From positions 124,001 to 188,000 of the forward strand of contig DASVWC010000029.1 in NCBI GenBank assembly GCA_036389835.1: a DNA stretch of 64,000 nucleotides, written 5' to 3'. The stretch is from AC-37 sp036389835 (GTDB lineage Bacteria; Actinomycetota; Thermoleophilia; Solirubrobacterales; Thermoleophilaceae). The translations under genes were made by a program, and so were the position numbers. Position 1 is the stretch's first letter. The number at the start of each line of letters is the position of its first letter. Under the pieces are notes generated by a model. It did no database searches, was not told the origin of the DNA, and saw only the letters and a program-made list of their open reading frames with translations. This document shows, one piece after another, positions 42,226-50,828 of this stretch.

Positions 42226-43389
42226 ATGTCCGAAGCCGTCATCGTCGACGCGATCCGGACCCCGATCGGACGAGCCTTCAAAGGCTCGCTGGCCTCGCTG
42301 CGGCCGGACGAGACCCTCGCGCACGTCATCGACCGGCTGCTCGAGCGCAACCCGGGGGTCGACCCGGCGAGCGTGGAGGAGGTCATCGCCGGCTGCGGCC
42401 AGCCGCAGGGTCTCCAGGCCAACAACATCGCGCGGATCGCGGTGCTGCTGAGCACGCAGCTCGATCAGTCCACCAACGGCTCGACGCTGTCGCGCTACTG
42501 CGCGTCCGGCCTCGACGCGATCCGCGCCGCGGCCAACAACGTCCGGGCGGGCGAGGGCGACACCTACGTCGCCGCGGGCGTCGAGTTCGTCTCGGGCTAC
42601 AACGAGGCGCAGGAGGCCGCGCGCCCGCAGGACCAGCACGAGGGGCTCCAGGGCAGGGAGCCCGGCCAGCCCGACGCCTACATCGCGATGGGCATGACCG
42701 CGGAGAACGTGGCGGAGCGCTACGGGGTCACGCGCGAGCAGCAGGACGAGTACGCCCAGCGCTCGCAGGAGCGCGCGGTGGCGGCCCAGGAGAGCGGGTT
42801 CTTCGATCGCGAGATCGTCCCCGTGACCGTCGACGGGGGCGAGGTGACGAGGGACGACGGGCCGCGCCCGAGCTCGACGCTCGAGAAGCTCGCCGCGCTC
42901 GACCCGGCGTTCAAGGAGGGCGGCACCGTGACCGCGGGCAACTCGTGCCCGCTCAACGACGGCGCGGCGGCGTCGATCGTGATGAGCGCCGAGCGGGCGA
43001 GGGAGCTCGGCCTGAAGCCGCGCGCCCGGATCGTCACCGCGGCGACGTACGGGAACGAGCCCGAGTACATGGGCGTCGCGCCGATCGGGGCGGTCAAGAA
43101 GGTGCTCGAGCGCGCCGGGATGAGCATCGGCGACGTCGACGTCTACGAGCTCAACGAGGCGTTCGCCGCCCAGGTGATCCCGATCGCCGAGGAGGTGGGC
43201 TTCGACTACGACAAGCTCAACCCGCACGGCGGCGCGATCGCCCTCGGCCACCCGTTCGGGATGACCGGCGTGCGCATCATGACCACGCTGCTGAACGACC
43301 TCGAGACGCTCGACGCGTCGATCGGGCTCGAGACGATGTGCGTCGCCCAGGGCCAGGGCGAGGCGATGATCGTCGAGCGCCTGAACTAG
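42226..43389 (+). CDS. Acetyl-CoA acetyltransferase / thiolase
   Basis: This 387-residue thiolase has the acyl-binding Cys in SRYCASGLDAI, the His in GGAIALGHPFG and a C-terminal Cys in MCVAQGQGEAM (the family usually has CxGGGQG). NEAFAAQ is the usual NEAF motif. It interconverts acetyl-CoA and acetoacetyl-CoA, or cleaves 3-ketoacyl-CoA in beta-oxidation. The ATG has a weak ribosome site, AAAGGA. It is preceded by the 22-bp direct repeats. There is no paired 3-hydroxyacyl-CoA dehydrogenase next to it. Confidence 0.93.
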   Translation: MSEAVIVDAIRTPIGRAFKGSLASLRPDETLAHVIDRLLERNPGVDPASVEEVIAGCGQPQGLQANNIARIAVLLSTQLDQSTNGSTLSRYCASGLDAIRAAANNVRAGEGDTYVAAGVEFVSGYNEAQEAARPQDQHEGLQGREPGQPDAYIAMGMTAENVAERYGVTREQQDEYAQRSQERAVAAQESGFFDREIVPVTVDGGEVTRDDGPRPSSTLEKLAALDPAFKEGGTVTAGNSCPLNDGAAASIVMSAERARELGLKPRARIVTAATYGNEPEYMGVAPIGAVKKVLERAGMSIGDVDVYELNEAFAAQVIPIAEEVGFDYDKLNPHGGAIALGHPFGMTGVRIMTTLLNDLETLDASIGLETMCVAQGQGEAMIVERLN

Positions 43390-43400
43390 CTCCGCACGCG

Positions 43401-43430
43401 GTCGGCGCCGGCACCTTCGCCGGCGCCGGC
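43401..43430. terminator. GC-rich hairpin after the thiolase gene
   Basis: GGCGCCGGC (43404-43412) pairs perfectly with GCCGGCGCC (43419-43427) around a 6-base loop, and the stem can extend by up to three more pairs. It lies between convergent genes ending at 43389 and 43468. No U-tract follows. Confidence 0.6.
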
Positions 43431-43467
43431 CGCGGGGCTCGCCCCCAGGCGCCGGCCGCGGCGCCGG

Positions 43468-43977
43468 CTACGCCAGGCCCTCGGCCTCGTACTCGCGCAG
43501 GAAGCCCTCGAACAGGCGGCGGTGGCCCTCCTCGTCGCGCAGGATCGCGATGACCATGTCCTGGGTCACCGGGTCCTTGCCCTCGCAGAACTCGATGATC
43601 CGGTTGTAGTGCTCGATCGCCCCGGTCTCGGCCTGGATCACGCCCTTGATCACGTGCACGATGTCGTGCTGCTTCTCGGGCGGCTGGAGGAACGTCTGCT
43701 CGGCGGTGAAGTCCGCCGAGCCGGGCACGACCCCGTAGAGCTCCTTGATCCGGCGGCCGAAGTCCTGCGCGTGGCCGAGCTCCTCCTGGATGTCGGTCTG
43801 GAGCGACTCGATGATCTCCTGCGCGCGGACGCCGTCGGGATTGATCGAGTTCGCGATGTAGCTCATCACGGTCTCGATCTCCATCCAGTACGCCCTGGTC
43901 AGGAGCGCGATCAGCTCGTCGCGCTCGGCCTGCCTGTCCTCGCTGAGGATTCCCTGGCTTGGTGTCGTCGTTGTCAT
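43468..43977 (-). CDS. Ferritin-like diiron protein
   Basis: This 169-residue, mostly helical protein shows a four-helix diiron pattern: Glu in WMEIETVMSYIA, E-x2-H in EELGHAQDF, Glu in QAETGAIEHYN and E-x2-H in RDEEGHRRLFEG. That set matches bacterioferritin/DPS-like and other ferritin-like proteins. The Met that binds heme in bacterioferritin cannot be assigned with certainty. A TACAGC hexamer (43990-43985) lies 8 bases before the ATG, so the message may be leaderless, although GAAGG is also near. Confidence 0.82.
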   Translation of the reverse strand: MTTTTPSQGILSEDRQAERDELIALLTRAYWMEIETVMSYIANSINPDGVRAQEIIESLQTDIQEELGHAQDFGRRIKELYGVVPGSADFTAEQTFLQPPEKQHDIVHVIKGVIQAETGAIEHYNRIIEFCEGKDPVTQDMVIAILRDEEGHRRLFEGFLREYEAEGLA

Positions 43978-44030
43978 GCCTTCGGCTGTACCCGTCGGGC
44001 GCGGCCGTACACCGGCCCGGCGCGCCCGCG

Positions 44031-45680
44031 TCAGGCGGCGGGCGGCTTGACCACCGTGCCGTAGGTGATGATCCTGACCTGCTCGTACTGGAGGACGTCG
44101 GCGTACGCGACGTCGGTCTCGAGCAGCACCGGCTCGACGATCGGCACGACCGTCACCGTCACCTCCGCGCCGGCCTCGCGCGCCTTGCGCACCGCGTCGG
44201 TGGCCATGACGACCTTGCGCGTCGGCGTGAGCGGATGCTCGCCGCGCGGGTCGAAGTCCGGCCGCGCGTCGGTGTCGCAGTGGCCGGGGGCTCCGAGGCA
44301 CTTGCCGTGGCCGAATATGTAGTACGAGCCGGCGTACCCGCTCGCCGGATCGGTCCCGGTCTCGGCGTTCGCCTCGGTGTTGTTGATGTACACGCGCCCC
44401 TCGTACGACGCGCTCGAGTGGTCCACGCCGTAGAACTCGATGTCGGCGCGGTAGAAGTCCGCGTCGAGGCCTCCCACGTCGATCGTCCCGGAGGTGCTGG
44501 GCGTGCCGGTCTCCTTCTCCACCTGGACGTCCGGGTCCTCGGGGGTCTCGCCACCGCCGGCCGGCTGGGTGGCCGTCGGGGGCTGCGGCGTGGCGGCCGG
44601 CTGAGCGGGCGGCTGCTCGGCGGGCGGCTCCGCGGCAGGCGGCTGCTCGGCCGGGGGCTCCGCGGCGGGCGGCTCGGCGGCGGGCGGCTCGGCGCCAGGC
44701 GGCTCCGCGCCAGGCGGCTGCTCCGCGGGCGGCTCGGCGGCGGGCGGCTGCTCGGCCGGGGGCGGCTGCTCGGCCGGGGGCTCCGCCGCAGGCGGCTCCG
44801 CGGCGGGCGGCTGCTCAGCGGGCGGCTCGGCCGCGGGCGGCTGCTCGGCCGGGGGCTCGGCGGCGGGAGGCTGCGCCGGCTCCGCCGCCGGCTCCCCGGC
44901 GGCCGGGCTCGGCCCGACCGCGGGCGTCGCCGTGGACGTCGCGTAGTCGTAGCCCAGCTCGCGCACGTCGAGCACCTGCTGGACCGTGTAGCCCGGGAAC
45001 AGCGCCTTGTCGAGGTAGACGAGCGGGATGTTGCGGACGCCGTGGCGGAGCTGCCACAGGTACCAGAGGCGGTCGATCATCGCGTGGTGCGCCCAGAAGA
45101 TCGGGTCGAACGCGGCCGTCGCGACGATGCCCATGTCGCCGCCGACCCAGCCGTGCACCGCCCCGTGGACGCCCTGGAGCTGGTCGGAGAAGTCGCGGTA
45201 GTCGTCGAGCGCGAGGATGTCCTCGACCTCGTCGGCGGTCGGGAGGGCCGACGGGGGGTCGGTGTTACGCCGCGTCCGGCGCGCCGGGCTGCCCGGCATC
45301 GCCGGCATCGGCCCGGTCAGCAGCGAGTTGCCGGCGGCCACCTCGCTGTAGGCCGCGGGCAGGCCCTGCTGGTGGGAGAGGTCCGAGGTCCAGTCCCACC
45401 ACGGCTGGACCGCGGCGTCGTTCTGCGCACGATTGGCGGACTCCCAGAACTTGAGGTAGGCGCGGTGCCACGGCAGGAAGAGGTCGTACGGGTACTGCTG
45501 CGGGGGGTTGCCCGTCCGCGCGCCGTGCCAGCACTCGTAGCGGTTGAAGCCGTGACCCTCCGACCAGTAGATCCAGCCGCGGTTGTCGTTGTCCGGCAGC
45601 GCCTGCATCTTCGTGGCCGCATCGCGCAGGGCGGCGATGTCGGCGTGCTCCACGTCGGGCCGGATGACGATGTCTGCCAT
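44031..45680 (-). CDS. Tyrosinase with Pro-rich linker and C-terminal beta domain
   Basis: This 549-residue type 3 copper protein has CuA ligands His43 (EGHGF), His52 (ECWHG) and His72 (LPWHRAYL), and CuB ligands His172, His176 (VHGAVHGW) and His198/199 (FWAHHAMID). Cys50-W-His52 has the spacing of the Cys-His thioether bridge known in fungal tyrosinases. A linker (about 255-380) of repeated AAEPPAEQPP units leads to a C-terminal domain (about 400-549) with SYEGRVYINN and GSYYIFGHGKC. That domain is similar to the stand-alone protein at 45773-46171 and may shield the active site. No signal peptide is evident. The ATG follows GGGGAGAG. Confidence 0.92.
   Translation of the reverse strand: MADIVIRPDVEHADIAALRDAATKMQALPDNDNRGWIYWSEGHGFNRYECWHGARTGNPPQQYPYDLFLPWHRAYLKFWESANRAQNDAAVQPWWDWTSDLSHQQGLPAAYSEVAAGNSLLTGPMPAMPGSPARRTRRNTDPPSALPTADEVEDILALDDYRDFSDQLQGVHGAVHGWVGGDMGIVATAAFDPIFWAHHAMIDRLWYLWQLRHGVRNIPLVYLDKALFPGYTVQQVLDVRELGYDYATSTATPAVGPSPAAGEPAAEPAQPPAAEPPAEQPPAAEPPAEQPPAAEPPAAEPPAEQPPPAEQPPAAEPPAEQPPGAEPPGAEPPAAEPPAAEPPAEQPPAAEPPAEQPPAQPAATPQPPTATQPAGGGETPEDPDVQVEKETGTPSTSGTIDVGGLDADFYRADIEFYGVDHSSASYEGRVYINNTEANAETGTDPASGYAGSYYIFGHGKCLGAPGHCDTDARPDFDPRGEHPLTPTRKVVMATDAVRKAREAGAEVTVTVVPIVEPVLLETDVAYADVLQYEQVRIITYGTVVKPPAA
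44590..44890. repeat. Imperfect repeats coding the tyrosinase Pro/Glu/Ala linker
   Basis: Units of 15-30 bases related to GGCGGCTGCTCGGCGGGCGG repeat about 20 times and encode alternating AEPPA and EQPPA peptides. The linker length is likely to vary among relatives. Confidence 0.75.
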
Positions 45681-45737
45681 GCTCTCTCCCCTGTCGGATA
45701 GGCCACTATGGACCGGATCAGTTGAGCGGTCAAGCCG

Positions 45738-45755
45738 CCCCCCTGAATGGGGGTA
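45738..45755 (-). promoter_or_regulatory. C-run/G-run element between tyrosinase and the stand-alone domain gene
   Basis: The minus strand reads TACCCCCATTCAGGGGGG. It is a near-symmetrical C5/G6 inverted repeat located between divergent genes, with a possible CATAGT -10 (45710-45705) toward the tyrosinase. The spacing differs from the cluster promoters. Confidence 0.3.
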
Positions 45756-45772
45756 GAACGGGTTACACCTCG

Positions 45773-46171
45773 GTGCCGATCGGCGTCGCGGACGCCGCCG
45801 GCTTCGACCATGCCGAGCTCGTGTTCGAGGGCGTCGAGCAGGCGGGGCCGTCGTTCGAGGGGCGGGTGTTCGTCAACAACCCGAATGCCGACGAGCGCAC
45901 CGAGAAGACCCCGGCGAACGGCTACGTCGGCTCCTTCCACGTGTTCGGGTTCGGCGGCCTCGCGGCGGACACCGGCGAGGGCGCGGCCGGCGGGGCGCGG
46001 CTGCCTGGGACCCAGCGCGTGAAGGCCGACGCCGAGGCGCTCCGCGCGGCAATGGCGGGGAGCGAGGAGCTCACCGTGAAGGTCGTGCCCGTCCCGGCCG
46101 ACCCCGCGCCGCAGGGACTGCCCGTGCCGCTTGTGGGGACGGTGGCGCTGGTGCTCGACCCGGCGCGCTAG
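45773..46171 (+). CDS. Stand-alone tyrosinase C-terminal-like domain
   Basis: The 132-residue protein resembles the C-terminal domain of the adjacent divergent tyrosinase: FEGVEQAGPSFEGRVFVNNP matches the region with YEGRVYINN, and GYVGSFHVFGFGG matches GYAGSYYIFGHGKC, but without the Cys. The first strand may be missing if GTG 45773 is the start; the frame is open to TTG 45722, which would add 17 residues. It may be a chaperone-like caddie, a copper-delivery partner or a duplicated fragment. Its stop lies in a CTAG shared with the opposing SDR stop. Confidence 0.7.
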   Translation: MPIGVADAAGFDHAELVFEGVEQAGPSFEGRVFVNNPNADERTEKTPANGYVGSFHVFGFGGLAADTGEGAAGGARLPGTQRVKADAEALRAAMAGSEELTVKVVPVPADPAPQGLPVPLVGTVALVLDPAR

Positions 46172-46875
46172 GCGCGGCCGTAGACCGGGACGGCGGCGCC
46201 GCTCGTGACCGCCGCGTCGTCGGAGACGAGGAAGCGGATCACCCGCGCGATCTCGGCCGGCTGCACCCACTTGGAGAAGTCGGCGTCCGGCGTGGCGGCG
46301 CGGTTCGCGGGCGTGTCGATCACGCTCGGCAGGACCGCGTTCGCGCGGATCCCCTGCTTCGCGTAGTCCGCGTCGAGCGCCGAGATGAACGCGAGCACCG
46401 CGGCCTTGGCGGTCACGTAGGAGGCGGCGCCCGCGAACGGCTTGAGCGCCGGGCGCGCGGACACGCCTACGTACGCGCCGCCGCCCGCCTCGAGCAGCCG
46501 CGGCATCGCCGCGCACACGAGGCAGCAGCCGGGCCGGACGTTGAGGCGCAGCATGCGGTCGAACTCGTCGGGGTGGGTCTCGTGCGCGAGCGGGCCGGAG
46601 GCGAACCCGCCGACGAGGTTCACCACCGCGCCCAGGGCCGGCGTCGCCGCAACGGCCGCCTCCGCGCCCTCGAGCTCCATCAGGTCCGCCTCGACCAGCG
46701 TGAGCGCCTCGCGGTCGCCCAGTTCGGCCTCGACTCGCTCGCGCTCGCGCTCGACGAGCCACGTCGCGGTGACCGGGTGGCCCGCGTCGAGCAGCTCGCG
46801 CAGCACCGCCGCGCCGAGCGCTCCGGTGCCGCCGGCGACCAGCACCGAGCACGGGGTTCGCGGCGCTTCTGCCAT
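46168..46875 (-). CDS. Short-chain dehydrogenase/reductase
   Basis: This 235-residue SDR has VLVAGGTGALGAAVL as cofactor motif, NLVGGFASG in place of NNAG, and SYVTAKAAVLAF (Y-x3-K). A Ser is present in VGVSARPAL. The C terminus is SGAAVPVYGRA. It probably reduces or oxidises a carbonyl with NAD(P)(H). Ala/Pro substitutions near the nucleotide loop prevent a confident choice between NADH and NADPH. It converges on the stand-alone tyrosinase domain gene with a 4-base overlap at CTAG. Confidence 0.88.
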   Translation of the reverse strand: MAEAPRTPCSVLVAGGTGALGAAVLRELLDAGHPVTATWLVERERERVEAELGDREALTLVEADLMELEGAEAAVAATPALGAVVNLVGGFASGPLAHETHPDEFDRMLRLNVRPGCCLVCAAMPRLLEAGGGAYVGVSARPALKPFAGAASYVTAKAAVLAFISALDADYAKQGIRANAVLPSVIDTPANRAATPDADFSKWVQPAEIARVIRFLVSDDAAVTSGAAVPVYGRA

Positions 46876-46924
46876 CGCGCGCGGGACCTTAGCCGTCCGG
46901 CAGCCGATCTACCTTGACCCACCC

Positions 46925-47995
46925 ATGGACCCGCTCCCCGCCCAGCCGCAGCTCGACGGAAGCCCCGCCTTCCTCGAGGAGGCGCCGGAGGCCGGCGCGC
47001 CGCCGCCGGCGCCCGCGAAGGTCTTCGTCCGCGACCTCGCCGACGGCGCGCGGGTCGAGTCCCCGTTCCTGGTGCGCGACGTGACGCGGCGCCAGAAGCG
47101 CAACGGCGACGCGTTCCTCAAGCTCCAGCTCGGCGACGTCACGGGGGCGGTCGAGGCCGTCGTGTGGGACGACGTCGACGCGGCATCCGAGACCGCCGCC
47201 CTCGGCTCGGTGGTCATCGCCGCCGGCGCCTACAGCGCCGACGGCAAGTACGGCGCCTGCCTGACGGTCCGCTCGCTGCGCCCCGCGCGCGAGTCCGAGT
47301 ACGAGCCCGCCGACCTCCACGACGGCCCGGCGTCCTCCTGCGACCAGATGGTGGCCGACTTGCGCGCGCTGATCGACACGATCCAGCAGCCGCACCTGCG
47401 CGCGCTGCTCGACGCGCTCTTCGCCGAGGGCTCGCCGGTCTGGGAGGTCTGGCGCGACGCGCCGGCCGCCAAGCACTACCACCAGGCCTACCGTCACGGC
47501 CTGCTCGAGCACTCGCTGTCGGTCGCGCAGGGCGTCAGCGCGATGTCCGGCACGTTCCCGGGGCTCGACCGCGACGTCGCGGTCACCGGCGCGCTGCTGC
47601 ACGACATCGGGAAGATCGAGGCGTACGCGATGGAGGGCGGCGCGATCGACCTCACCGACGCCGGCCGCCTCCAGGGCGAGATCCCGCTCGGCTACTACCG
47701 CGTGCGCCGGGCGATCGAGGACATCCCCGACTTCCCGCCGGCGAGCGCCGAGGCCGTGCTGCACATCATCCTCTCCCACCACGGCCAGCTCGAGCACGGC
47801 AGCCCCGTGGTCCCGTGCACGCGCGAGGCCACGCTCGTCCACATGATCGACAACCTGGGCGGCCGCCTGGGCTCGTTCGACCGGATCGAGAAGGGCCTCC
47901 AGAACGGCGAGAAGTGGTCGCGCTTCGACCGCGCGCTGTCGGGCCCGGCGTACTTCGGCGCGCGCGGCGTCAGCGGGCTCGGCGAAGCCGCCTAG
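46925..47995 (+). CDS. OB-fold/HD-domain 3'-5' exoribonuclease, YhaM-like
   Basis: This 356-residue protein has an N-terminal OB fold (about 33-118: KVFVRDLADGARVESPFLVR; FLKLQLGDVTGAVEAVVW). A phosphohydrolase HD domain follows with HGLLEHSLSV (His191, His196), LLHDIGKIEAY (His226-Asp227) and LSHHGQLEHG. This order is that of YhaM/CBF1, which trims RNA or DNA 3' ends. The ATG is likely leaderless: TACCTT (46910-46915) ends 10 bases before it. An N-terminal Pro-rich stretch of 30 residues is probably flexible. A strong hairpin at 48045 follows. Confidence 0.85.
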   Translation: MDPLPAQPQLDGSPAFLEEAPEAGAPPPAPAKVFVRDLADGARVESPFLVRDVTRRQKRNGDAFLKLQLGDVTGAVEAVVWDDVDAASETAALGSVVIAAGAYSADGKYGACLTVRSLRPARESEYEPADLHDGPASSCDQMVADLRALIDTIQQPHLRALLDALFAEGSPVWEVWRDAPAAKHYHQAYRHGLLEHSLSVAQGVSAMSGTFPGLDRDVAVTGALLHDIGKIEAYAMEGGAIDLTDAGRLQGEIPLGYYRVRRAIEDIPDFPPASAEAVLHIILSHHGQLEHGSPVVPCTREATLVHMIDNLGGRLGSFDRIEKGLQNGEKWSRFDRALSGPAYFGARGVSGLGEAA

Positions 47996-48044
47996 CTCCC
48001 GGCGTCCGCGCGGCCGGTCGCCCGATAGCGAGGTGAACCGTCCG

Positions 48045-48091
48045 GTGACCGGAGGGTTTGGGCTGTATGGGCGACCAAATCCTCCGGTCAC
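48045..48091. terminator. Long hairpin after the OB/HD gene
   Basis: GTGACCGGAGGGTTTGG (48045-48061) pairs with CCAAATCCTCCGGTCAC (48075-48091): 17 pairs with a single G-T wobble and a 13-base loop. It is the strongest hairpin I see in the 239-base gap before the WYL gene. The rest of that gap holds CCGTTGGC/CGTCGGCCGTTG-like short repeats (about 48115-48150). Confidence 0.7.
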
Positions 48092-48234
48092 GCGGAACGC
48101 GGCCCCACCCAGCGCCGTTGGCCGTTGCCGTCGGCCGTCGGCCGTTGCCGTTCCCGCAAACAGCGGCAAACGCTCGAATAGTCGGCGCGGGGGGCGACTC
48201 CCCAGCCCTGCGCCCTTATCTAAGGTGACCCCGC

Positions 48235-50301
48235 ATGGCTAAGGACACCGAGAAGCTCATCCGCCAGCTGTCGCTGATCTCGTTCCTGATGGCCGAGCGG
48301 CGGCCGGTCACGGCGCTCGAGATCAAGCAGGAGGTCGAGGGCTACTCGGGCATGAACGACGACGCGTTCGCGCGCCGCTTCTACGCCGACCGCGCCGAGC
48401 TCGAGTCGCTCGGCATCGAGCTGAAGGTCGACAAGCCGGCCGAGGGCTACTACGAGGCCGAGAACTACTCGCTGCCGCCGCAGAACTTCTACCTGCCGTC
48501 GATCGAGTTCACCGACGCCGAGCTCGGCGCGCTGCGCATGTCGCTGTCGCTGCTCGACGGCGAGTTCGCCTACGCGGAGCCGCTGCGCCTCGCCCTCCAG
48601 CAGCTCTCCTGGGGGAAGCCGTCGCCGCTCTCGGCGCCGGAGGACCGCCAGGTCGCGCTCGGCGTGACGGCGGGGGCGGGCGGGCGCGAGCTGTCGCAGC
48701 GGCTGGCCAAGGTCGAGACCGCGATCTTCCGCCGCAAGACGATCGTGTTCGACTACTACACGATGGGCCGCGACGCCGAGGAGCAGCGCCGCGTGGACCC
48801 CTACCACCTGCTCTTCCGCGGCGGCCAGTTCTACCTCGTCGGGCACTCGCACGAGCGCGACGCCGTGCGCGTGTTCCGCCTGTCGCGGATCCGCGGCAAG
48901 GTCGGGTACGCGTCGAAGGCCGAGCATGACTTCCCGCCGCCCGAGGACTTCGACCCGCGCGTGTACGCGACGCGCACCGACTGGCAGCTCGGCGACCCGG
49001 TCGGCACAGCGCGCATCTGGGTCGCGCCGCAGATCGACTGGCTGGTCGAGCGCCACTACGGCCACGCCGGGACGGTCACTCCCGCCGCCGAGGCCGACGA
49101 CGCCCCCGACGAGGGCACGGTCTTCGAGACCGAGTACGGCGACGAGCGGCAGATCGTCTCGTGGATCCTCGGGCTGGGCGAGCGCGCCCGCATCCTCGGC
49201 CCGCCGGAGCTGGGCGAGCGCGCCGCCGAGTCCGTGCGCACGATCGTCGAGCGCCACTCCGAGCCGCTCGAGCCCGCCGCGCGGGCCACGCGCAAGGCGG
49301 CGCCGCGCCCGGAGGCCGACGCGAACGGCAAGGGCGACTCGCTGATCCGCCCCGAGCGCTTCGCCCGCCTGGTCACGCTCGCCGGCATCCTGATCGACGC
49401 CGCCCGCACCGGCTCGAAGCTCGACGCCCGCGAGCTGCGCGACGGCCTCCAGCTGACCGACACCGAGCTGCGCGAGGACATCGACGTGCTCAACGTCGTG
49501 AACTTCGGCGGCGGGAGCTACGTGCTGTACGCGGAGGTGCTGGGCGACGACACGATCGAGGTCGACCCCGAGCCCTACGGCGACAACTTCGCCAAGCCCG
49601 CGCGCCTGCTGCCCCTCGAGGCGAAGGCGCTGGTGGCCGCGATCGACCTGATCGGCGACCACCTGCCGCAGGGCTCGCTCGCGTCCGCGCGCGACAAGAT
49701 CGTGGAGGCGCTCGGGCGCGACCCCGCCACCGACGGCCTCCAGATCACGACCGCCAGCGGCGACGACTCCGAGATCGCGCGCATCGTGAGCCAGGCGATC
49801 GCCGACCGCCGCCTGCTCGAGCTCGACTACTACAAGGAGAACGAGGACGAGCTCACGCGCAGGCGCAAGGTCGAGCCGTACTTCCTGCTGAACGGGCAGG
49901 AGGGCTGGTACGTGCACTGCTTCGACCGCTCCCGCGACGCCACCCGCAGCTTCCGGCTCGACCGCATCAAGACGGTGGACATCCTCGACGAGGAGTACGA
50001 GCCGCGCGAGGGCATCGAGCCCGACGTGCAGGGCTGGGCGCGCACCGGCGAGGTGGAGACCTCGCGCGCCGCGCGCGTGTGGATCTCCCCCGAGCGCGCG
50101 CGCTGGGCGAAGGAGGACCGCCGCGTGATCGAGGAGCTGCGCGACGGTGCGGTGATCGTCGAGGTCCAGTACGCCGGCGAGGACTGGCTCGTCCGCCAGA
50201 TCCTCGAGGAGGCCGGCGACGCCGCCGTGCTCGAGCCGGACGAGGCGCGCGAGGCCGTGCTGCACGCCGCCGAGGCGCTGGCGGGCGCCGCCACCCGCTA
50301 G
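48235..50301 (+). CDS. Fused PafB-PafC-type WYL regulator
   Basis: This 688-residue protein consists of two copies of HTH plus WYL. The first half has LIRQLSLISFLMAERRPVTA and a WYL core (IVFDYYTMG, DPYHLLFRGGQFYLVGHS, VFRLSRI). The second has RFARLVTLAGILIDAARTGS, then LELDYYKENEDELTRRRKVE and YFLLNGQEGWYVHCFDRSRD. Separate PafB and PafC in most actinobacteria form a heterodimer that activates the LexA/RecA-independent DNA-damage response; fused forms are known. A TAAGGT hexamer (48221-48226) ends 9 bases before ATG 48235, consistent with leaderless transcription. No proteasome accessory gene is adjacent. Confidence 0.85.
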   Translation: MAKDTEKLIRQLSLISFLMAERRPVTALEIKQEVEGYSGMNDDAFARRFYADRAELESLGIELKVDKPAEGYYEAENYSLPPQNFYLPSIEFTDAELGALRMSLSLLDGEFAYAEPLRLALQQLSWGKPSPLSAPEDRQVALGVTAGAGGRELSQRLAKVETAIFRRKTIVFDYYTMGRDAEEQRRVDPYHLLFRGGQFYLVGHSHERDAVRVFRLSRIRGKVGYASKAEHDFPPPEDFDPRVYATRTDWQLGDPVGTARIWVAPQIDWLVERHYGHAGTVTPAAEADDAPDEGTVFETEYGDERQIVSWILGLGERARILGPPELGERAAESVRTIVERHSEPLEPAARATRKAAPRPEADANGKGDSLIRPERFARLVTLAGILIDAARTGSKLDARELRDGLQLTDTELREDIDVLNVVNFGGGSYVLYAEVLGDDTIEVDPEPYGDNFAKPARLLPLEAKALVAAIDLIGDHLPQGSLASARDKIVEALGRDPATDGLQITTASGDDSEIARIVSQAIADRRLLELDYYKENEDELTRRRKVEPYFLLNGQEGWYVHCFDRSRDATRSFRLDRIKTVDILDEEYEPREGIEPDVQGWARTGEVETSRAARVWISPERARWAKEDRRVIEELRDGAVIVEVQYAGEDWLVRQILEEAGDAAVLEPDEAREAVLHAAEALAGAATR

Positions 50302-50360
50302 GGCCCCGGCTCCGGTAACGACCGCGGACTCGCGCGCGAGCGCATACGCTTCGCGCCGCC

Positions 50361-50828
50361 TTGCCGTCCCGCCGCGACCAGATCCGCATGACCGACGAGG
50401 AACTGCGCGACTTCCTCGCCGAGCAGATGATCGTGAGCTGCGCGACGATCGGCCCGAACGGGCGCCCGCACCTGATCGCGCTGTGGTACGTGCCCGACGG
50501 CACCACGCTCGCGGGCTGGACCTACGCGAAGTCGCAGAAGGCCAGGAACCTCGAGCGCGACCCGCGCGCCACGCTCCAGGTCGAGGACGGCGTGCAGTAC
50601 CACGAGCTGCGCGGCGCGATGCTCGAGTGCGACGTCGAGCTCGAGCGCGAGACCGAGCGCGTGGCCGACATCGGGATGTCGCTGTTCGGGCGCTACGCCG
50701 AGGGCGCCGAGCTGCCGGAGGGCACGCGCGACATGGTCCTCGCCCAGGCACCGAAGCGAGTCGGCCTGCGGTTTGTTCCCACCCGTGTTGTGAGCTGGGA
50801 CCACGGCAAGCTCGGGGGCACCTACTGA
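50361..50828 (+). CDS. PPOX-family split-barrel FMN/F420 protein
   Basis: The 155-residue protein has MTDEELRDFLAEQMIVSCAT, GPNGRPHLIALWYV, KARNLERDPRATLQVE, and C-terminal RFVPTRVVSWDHGKLGGTY. This is the pattern of F420- or FMN-dependent pyridoxamine-phosphate-oxidase-like enzymes. The family reduces or oxidises diverse small molecules. TTG 50361 is taken as the start because TACGCT (50345-50350) precedes it by a leaderless-type distance; ATG 50388 is the alternative. The stop TGA overlaps the presumed CTG start of the nucleotidyltransferase. Confidence 0.85.
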   Translation: MPSRRDQIRMTDEELRDFLAEQMIVSCATIGPNGRPHLIALWYVPDGTTLAGWTYAKSQKARNLERDPRATLQVEDGVQYHELRGAMLECDVELERETERVADIGMSLFGRYAEGAELPEGTRDMVLAQAPKRVGLRFVPTRVVSWDHGKLGGTY

